Source: Vulcanimicrobiia bacterium
GTDB lineage: Bacteria; Vulcanimicrobiota; Vulcanimicrobiia; Vulcanimicrobiales; Vulcanimicrobiaceae
Direction: 5' to 3'
Assembly: GCA_025451135.1 (NCBI GenBank)
Contig: JANWKW010000122.1
Coordinates: 1-9,679 of the forward strand
DNA: 9,679 bases
Shown: positions 6,994 to 9,679 of the stretch, in pieces
Layout of the letters: every line of letters starts with the position of its first letter
Position numbering within the stretch: the stretch's first letter is position 1
The notes under the pieces: generated by a model
Told to the model about the DNA's origin: nothing
Databases searched by the model: none
The model's input: the letters and a program-made list of their open reading frames with translations, nothing else
Position numbers and translations under genes: made by a program

Positions 6994-8111
6994 GGGCGCG
7001 CGACGATCCCCGCTATGAGGATTTGGCGCGTCTTGGCATCCTCGACGACGAACGCGAACGGACGGTCGACCTTGAACGTCATCACGCGATGCGGGCCTTG
7101 CTCGGAGCCGACGATCGATACGACCGCCATCTTCACACCGCGCTCGTCGACCGCGATCGCCCCCTGTTGAAAGGCGAACGTCAGACCGACGCCCGGCTTC
7201 CCGAAGATGGGCGAGAAGTCCGCGTCCGCGCCGAACGCGCTCGTCACGCCGAGACCGAGAAGTGCCTTGACGAGATCGACGTGTGAGGAAATGGAGAATC
7301 TGGGGAGAGCGAGCTCGACATCCATCGGCTGGAACGGCTTGTCGAGCACCTGGATCGCGTGCGTGAGCGTCGACGCCGTCAGCTTCGTCGGCAGCGCGAT
7401 CATCATGCTATTCCCGTCGGTGAAGGGCAACCGAAGGTAGCGCCCCCGGGCATCTTCGAACACCGCAGCGGCGACACCGCGATGCATCATGGGTACCGTC
7501 ATCGTTCCATCGACAGCGTTGAACGGTTCGGGCTTCGTGGCGGCGAGAGCGAACGGTTGCGACCATTCGACATGATAGACGAGCGCGTCGGCTGCGACGA
7601 ATGTGAGGTCGGGCGGGAGGGGAATACGCGGAACCTGACCATCGGTCGCACGGGAGACCCATCGCTCGATCCTGGGGACCGCATCGGGCGATCCGAAGTC
7701 GACGTGCGCGATATCGGCACCGAATCGCTCGCGAATCGCTGATTCGTAGGATCGGAGCGTCCTGAAGCGGCGGTCGATCCACATCCCATCCTGAACGCGG
7801 AAGCCCGGGAGCGGCAAGCGCGCCTCGGCCGCTTCGTCGACGCCAAGCGCCTCGACGATCTGGTCGTGAGTTCGTCCGCGCGCGCCGACGGCCAGCATCG
7901 CGAAGAGCCTGCGTAGGCCGTAGGGCGAGAGCACCAGGTTCCGCCGGTAGTCGTGGGTCGTGATCGCCCCGATCAGCCGTACGTCGGGTACCCGATGCGC
8001 GACGGTCTCGGCCATTGACGGCACGTCGGACTTCGGCTGGGTCGCCGGGGAGCAACTCGCTAGCGCTATTCCGAGGACGCCCAGCGCGAGGAGCCCGGCA
8101 CGCGTCGTCAT
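6990..8111 (-). CDS. Serpin-family lipoprotein with atypical reactive-loop hinge
   Basis: This 373-residue protein begins with a lipoprotein signal: hydrophobic 7-18 and lipobox LASC, with C20 the expected lipidated residue. The mature part follows the serpin fold: NLVLSPYGL (58-66), WSQPF (183-187), VPMM (206-209), LPRFSIS (269-275), ADADFSPI (295-302) and the C-terminal FKVDRPFAFVVED (346-358). Serpins trap serine or cysteine proteases by inserting a cleaved loop into a beta-sheet. The hinge reads ERGVKMAVVSIVG (323-335) instead of the usual EEGT followed by alanines; V326 and K327 stand where Thr and a small residue are expected. The P1 position would be about Q338 or G339. Inhibitory activity is therefore doubtful. 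The start ATG 8111 is 1 bp after the upstream gene. Three sampled 60-nt lines are about 62% GC, against 78% in one sampled plsX line. Confidence 0.88.
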   Translation of the reverse strand: MTTRAGLLALGVLGIALASCSPATQPKSDVPSMAETVAHRVPDVRLIGAITTHDYRRNLVLSPYGLRRLFAMLAVGARGRTHDQIVEALGVDEAAEARLPLPGFRVQDGMWIDRRFRTLRSYESAIRERFGADIAHVDFGSPDAVPRIERWVSRATDGQVPRIPLPPDLTFVAADALVYHVEWSQPFALAATKPEPFNAVDGTMTVPMMHRGVAAAVFEDARGRYLRLPFTDGNSMMIALPTKLTASTLTHAIQVLDKPFQPMDVELALPRFSISSHVDLVKALLGLGVTSAFGADADFSPIFGKPGVGLTFAFQQGAIAVDERGVKMAVVSIVGSEQGPHRVMTFKVDRPFAFVVEDAKTRQILIAGIVARP

Positions 8112-8112
8112 G

Positions 8113-8532
8113 TCACAAGAACAGGGCGGACTTCAGCTGCGTGACGCAGCGCGTGACGTCGTTCGGTTCGAGGGTGACCAGGTATTCGATGCGCAGGTGC
8201 GAGGCGTCGATGTTCTTGTGGCGGACGGCGCACAGGATCGGACCGCGCCGGCTGGGCGCGAACGAGAGCGAGAGCAGGCCGCCGGCGAGGTCGAACGACT
8301 TGGCCGGGCCGTTGCCGGAGTTGATCTCGGTCAGATAGTCGGCCAGTTCGCGCAGTTCGTAGACCGCGAGTTCGAGATCGAAGGCCGCCTCGATCGGCGC
8401 GGCCGTCGCGTGCGCGCGGACCGCGATCAGATCGAGTCCGTCGGGCTCCGCGACGTCGGGATGCTTGTAGCCGAGAAGTTCGAGCCGTAGGTTCGCGGCG
8501 TTGGTCGTTCCGAAGAGCACGTCGCCGGTCAT
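8113..8532 (-). CDS. Small uncharacterised protein, weakly WapI-immunity-like
   Basis: This 139-residue protein is not recognised with confidence. It has no signal peptide, membrane segment or metal motif and is expected in the cytoplasm. Sequence features are LRLELLGYKHPD near the N-terminus, an FDLELAVYELRELADYL helix-like stretch (51-67), a beta-rich middle around GGLLSLSFAP, and a final amphipathic helix. This pattern, with an acidic strand followed by a YELRELxxYL helix, loosely recalls WapI-family and related small immunity-like proteins, an inference from memory. The ATG at 8532 has a GAGGGA ribosome site 8 nt upstream (8541-8546). The stop at 8113 is 1 bp before the serpin ATG, so the two are very likely co-translated. 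Confidence 0.7.
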   Translation of the reverse strand: MTGDVLFGTTNAANLRLELLGYKHPDVAEPDGLDLIAVRAHATAAPIEAAFDLELAVYELRELADYLTEINSGNGPAKSFDLAGGLLSLSFAPSRRGPILCAVRHKNIDASHLRIEYLVTLEPNDVTRCVTQLKSALFL

Positions 8533-8540
8533 CGCTGCGG

Positions 8541-8588
8541 TCCCTCGACTCTGGTCGCTACGCTCCCGACGCTCGGGATGACGAGTCG
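8541..8588. repeat. Nested inverted repeats in the gap before the unknown gene
   Basis: The 73-bp gap 8533-8605 holds an inner perfect hairpin, TCCCGA (8564-8569) with TCGGGA (8573-8578) around a CGC loop. An outer pair, CGACTC (8546-8551) with GAGTCG (8583-8588), flanks it. The right arm reads GCTCGGGATGACGA and resembles a dispersed intergenic repeat type seen in many genomes (CGCTCGGGATGAC-like). There is no T-run, so it is a poor terminator on either strand. It could be a REP-like element or an mRNA processing site. Confidence 0.4.
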
Positions 8589-8605
8589 CACGTTCGCCCG
8601 CACGC

Positions 8606-9565
8606 CTACCCGTAGATGATCTTGTGTTTGGGCGGGGCGAACTTGAGGCGGGGGCCGTCTTCTGCGGTCGCGCGGATCGACTCGCTCTCGACGTTGCTGC
8701 GTTCGCAGAAGCGCATCGTGCGCTCGTCGTCGACGTGGTAGCCGAGCGGGTTCCACTTCGAGAGCGCCGCGACCGGGTCGACGCTCGCGCCGCCGTAGGT
8801 GCCGGTGTTCGCGACCGAGCGCGCGCACAGCGCGGTCGCGAGCAGCGTCGCCGCGAACGGCGAGGCGCCCAGGCCGATGAAGACCGCCATCGAGGAGGCG
8901 AACGTATCGCCGACCCCGTGGGCCGGATAGGCGGGATAGTACGGCGCGCTGATGCGGTGGTAACTGTAGCCGTTTGAGTAGAGCAGCTTCGTGCGGTGCT
9001 TCTCGCCGTCGCGTTCGAAAGAGGTGATCGCGATCGACTCCGGCCCGAGATCGAAGAGCTTGTTGAGGAACGCGTGTTCCGACATTCCGGGAACGCCGCC
9101 GCCGGCCAGCACCTCTGCCTCGAACCGGTTGGGCGTGATGATCTGCGCCATCGGCACCAGCAGATCGCGGATCGCGCGGGCGGTCTCCTCGCTGACGTAC
9201 AGCCCCTTCTGATAGTCGCCGATCACCGGATCGAGCAGCACGACGCCCTTGTAGTCGCGCAACTGGGTCGCGACGATGTCCACCAGGTTGGGTTTGGGCA
9301 AGTAACCGATGATGACGATGCCCGGACGCTGGCCGATCAGGAACGCGACGTCGCGGCGGAACTGGAGCGGATCGGCGATCGACGACGAGCGCCCGGCGAA
9401 GCCGCCGTGGGCCGAGGCGAACATGGTCGGCACGTGGATCAGGCGCGCGCCCAGCGCGTTCGCGATCGCGCCCGCGGCCTGATTGCCGAGAAAGCCCATG
9501 CCGACGGAGTTCTGGATGCTGCCGACCAGCGGGAAGCCGGCGAGGTCGTCGTTATTGCGATTCAA
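8606..9565 (-). CDS. PdxK/PdxY-like pyridoxal kinase family protein (ribokinase fold)
   Basis: The 319-residue protein matches the pyridoxal kinase branch of the ribokinase superfamily: SIQNSVGMGFLGNQAAG (16-32), LLDPVIGDYQKGLYV (110-124), ITPNRFEAE (143-151), ITSF (180-183) and the anion-hole GVGD (217-220), where D220 is the expected catalytic base. These enzymes phosphorylate pyridoxal, pyridoxine or related vitamins with ATP. GVGD replaces the more usual GTGD. About 50 residues after the core (from near 270) form an extension not seen in short PdxY proteins. The start is the TTG at 9565, since the SIQ strand lies soon after and no ATG or GTG is available; GGGA lies 5 nt upstream. It overlaps the preceding gene by 14 bp. 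The exact substrate is uncertain. Confidence 0.85.
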   Translation of the reverse strand: MNRNNDDLAGFPLVGSIQNSVGMGFLGNQAAGAIANALGARLIHVPTMFASAHGGFAGRSSSIADPLQFRRDVAFLIGQRPGIVIIGYLPKPNLVDIVATQLRDYKGVVLLDPVIGDYQKGLYVSEETARAIRDLLVPMAQIITPNRFEAEVLAGGGVPGMSEHAFLNKLFDLGPESIAITSFERDGEKHRTKLLYSNGYSYHRISAPYYPAYPAHGVGDTFASSMAVFIGLGASPFAATLLATALCARSVANTGTYGGASVDPVAALSKWNPLGYHVDDERTMRFCERSNVESESIRATAEDGPRLKFAPPKHKIIYG

Positions 9566-9679
9566 GCGAGTCCCATCCCGTACGCGCGACCGGTGTCTCG
9601 AGCCCGTCGTCCGCGCGCAGAACGAGGCCGTCCTCCGCGCGAAACGTACCGACCCTAAAGAGTTCTCGGCCGAAACGGG
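9552..9679 (-). CDS. C-terminal end of an unidentified protein (5' part outside window)
   Basis: The last 41 codons of a minus-strand frame enter from the right edge and end at TAA (9552-9554). The residues read RFGRELFRVGTFRAEDGLVL and continue to GWDSLESQ. Of the three minus frames here, this one looks most like protein: mixed acidic and hydrophobic residues, while the other two are arginine-rich. It overlaps the TTG start of the kinase gene by 14 bp, which suggests one transcript. The family cannot be recognised from this fragment. Confidence 0.55.
   Translation of the reverse strand, partial: RFGRELFRVGTFRAEDGLVLRADDGLETPVARTGWDSLESQ

Noticed and set aside
8529..8828. Minus-strand 99-codon frame inside the 3' part of the kinase gene
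   Set aside because: It is an out-of-frame shadow of the kinase, rich in arginine, with no motif.
9562..9679. Alternative minus frame ending in TGA at 9562, giving a TTGA overlap with the kinase start
   Set aside because: Its translation is strongly arginine-rich and unlike protein; the frame ending at 9552 looks better.
1..9679. CRISPR array, tRNA, insertion sequence, phage or toxin-antitoxin module
   Set aside because: No regularly spaced repeats, cloverleaf-like segments, transposase motifs or paired small toxin genes were seen on reading both strands; short RNAs cannot be excluded by eye.

Overview
This is a high-GC bacterial chromosomal window (GC well above 60%), almost fully coding, with short or overlapping gene junctions and several GTG/TTG starts. 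No tRNA, rRNA, CRISPR array, transposase or phage gene is visible. The gene set (FakA/FakB/PlsX fatty-acid kinase module, a YacL-type membrane PIN protein, a zinc-ribbon bL28, a lipoprotein serpin) fits a deep-branching, soil-type lineage such as Eremiobacterota (WPS-2), Armatimonadota or Chloroflexota. That placement is inference. The octamer GCGATCGC, best known from cyanobacteria as HIP1, occurs eight times, but the rest of the window does not look cyanobacterial.

Region 1 (1-6124, minus strand) reads as one operon, in transcription order: fakA (DhaL/DAK2-type fatty acid kinase), plsX (acyl-ACP:phosphate acyltransferase), two tandem DegV/FakB fatty-acid-binding proteins, hemW (radical-SAM haem chaperone) and the 5' two thirds of a YacL-like membrane PIN protein that runs off the left edge. 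FakB would present a fatty acid to FakA, FakA would phosphorylate it, and PlsX would exchange the acyl-phosphate with acyl-ACP, so lipid entry is encoded in one block. The second FakB has lost the usual histidine of its C-terminal motif and has an altered TSQP motif.

Region 2 (6125-6247) is a divergent intergenic region. It holds an extended -10 promoter for rpmB, a candidate promoter for fakA on the other strand, and a small GC hairpin. rpmB (6248-6439, plus) is the only plus-strand gene and ends in a strong intrinsic terminator at 6463-6493.

Region 3 (6493-9679, minus strand) is a second, convergent gene string, in transcription order: the 3' end of an unidentified gene, a PdxK/PdxY-like kinase, a 139-residue unknown protein, a lipoprotein serpin with an atypical hinge, and a GNAT acetyltransferase. 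The last three are packed with 1-bp spacing and a GTGA overlap. They follow a 73-bp gap that contains nested inverted repeats.

The most unusual points are the complete fatty-acid kinase cassette with a divergent second FakB, and the serpin trio. Nothing here proves a new system.
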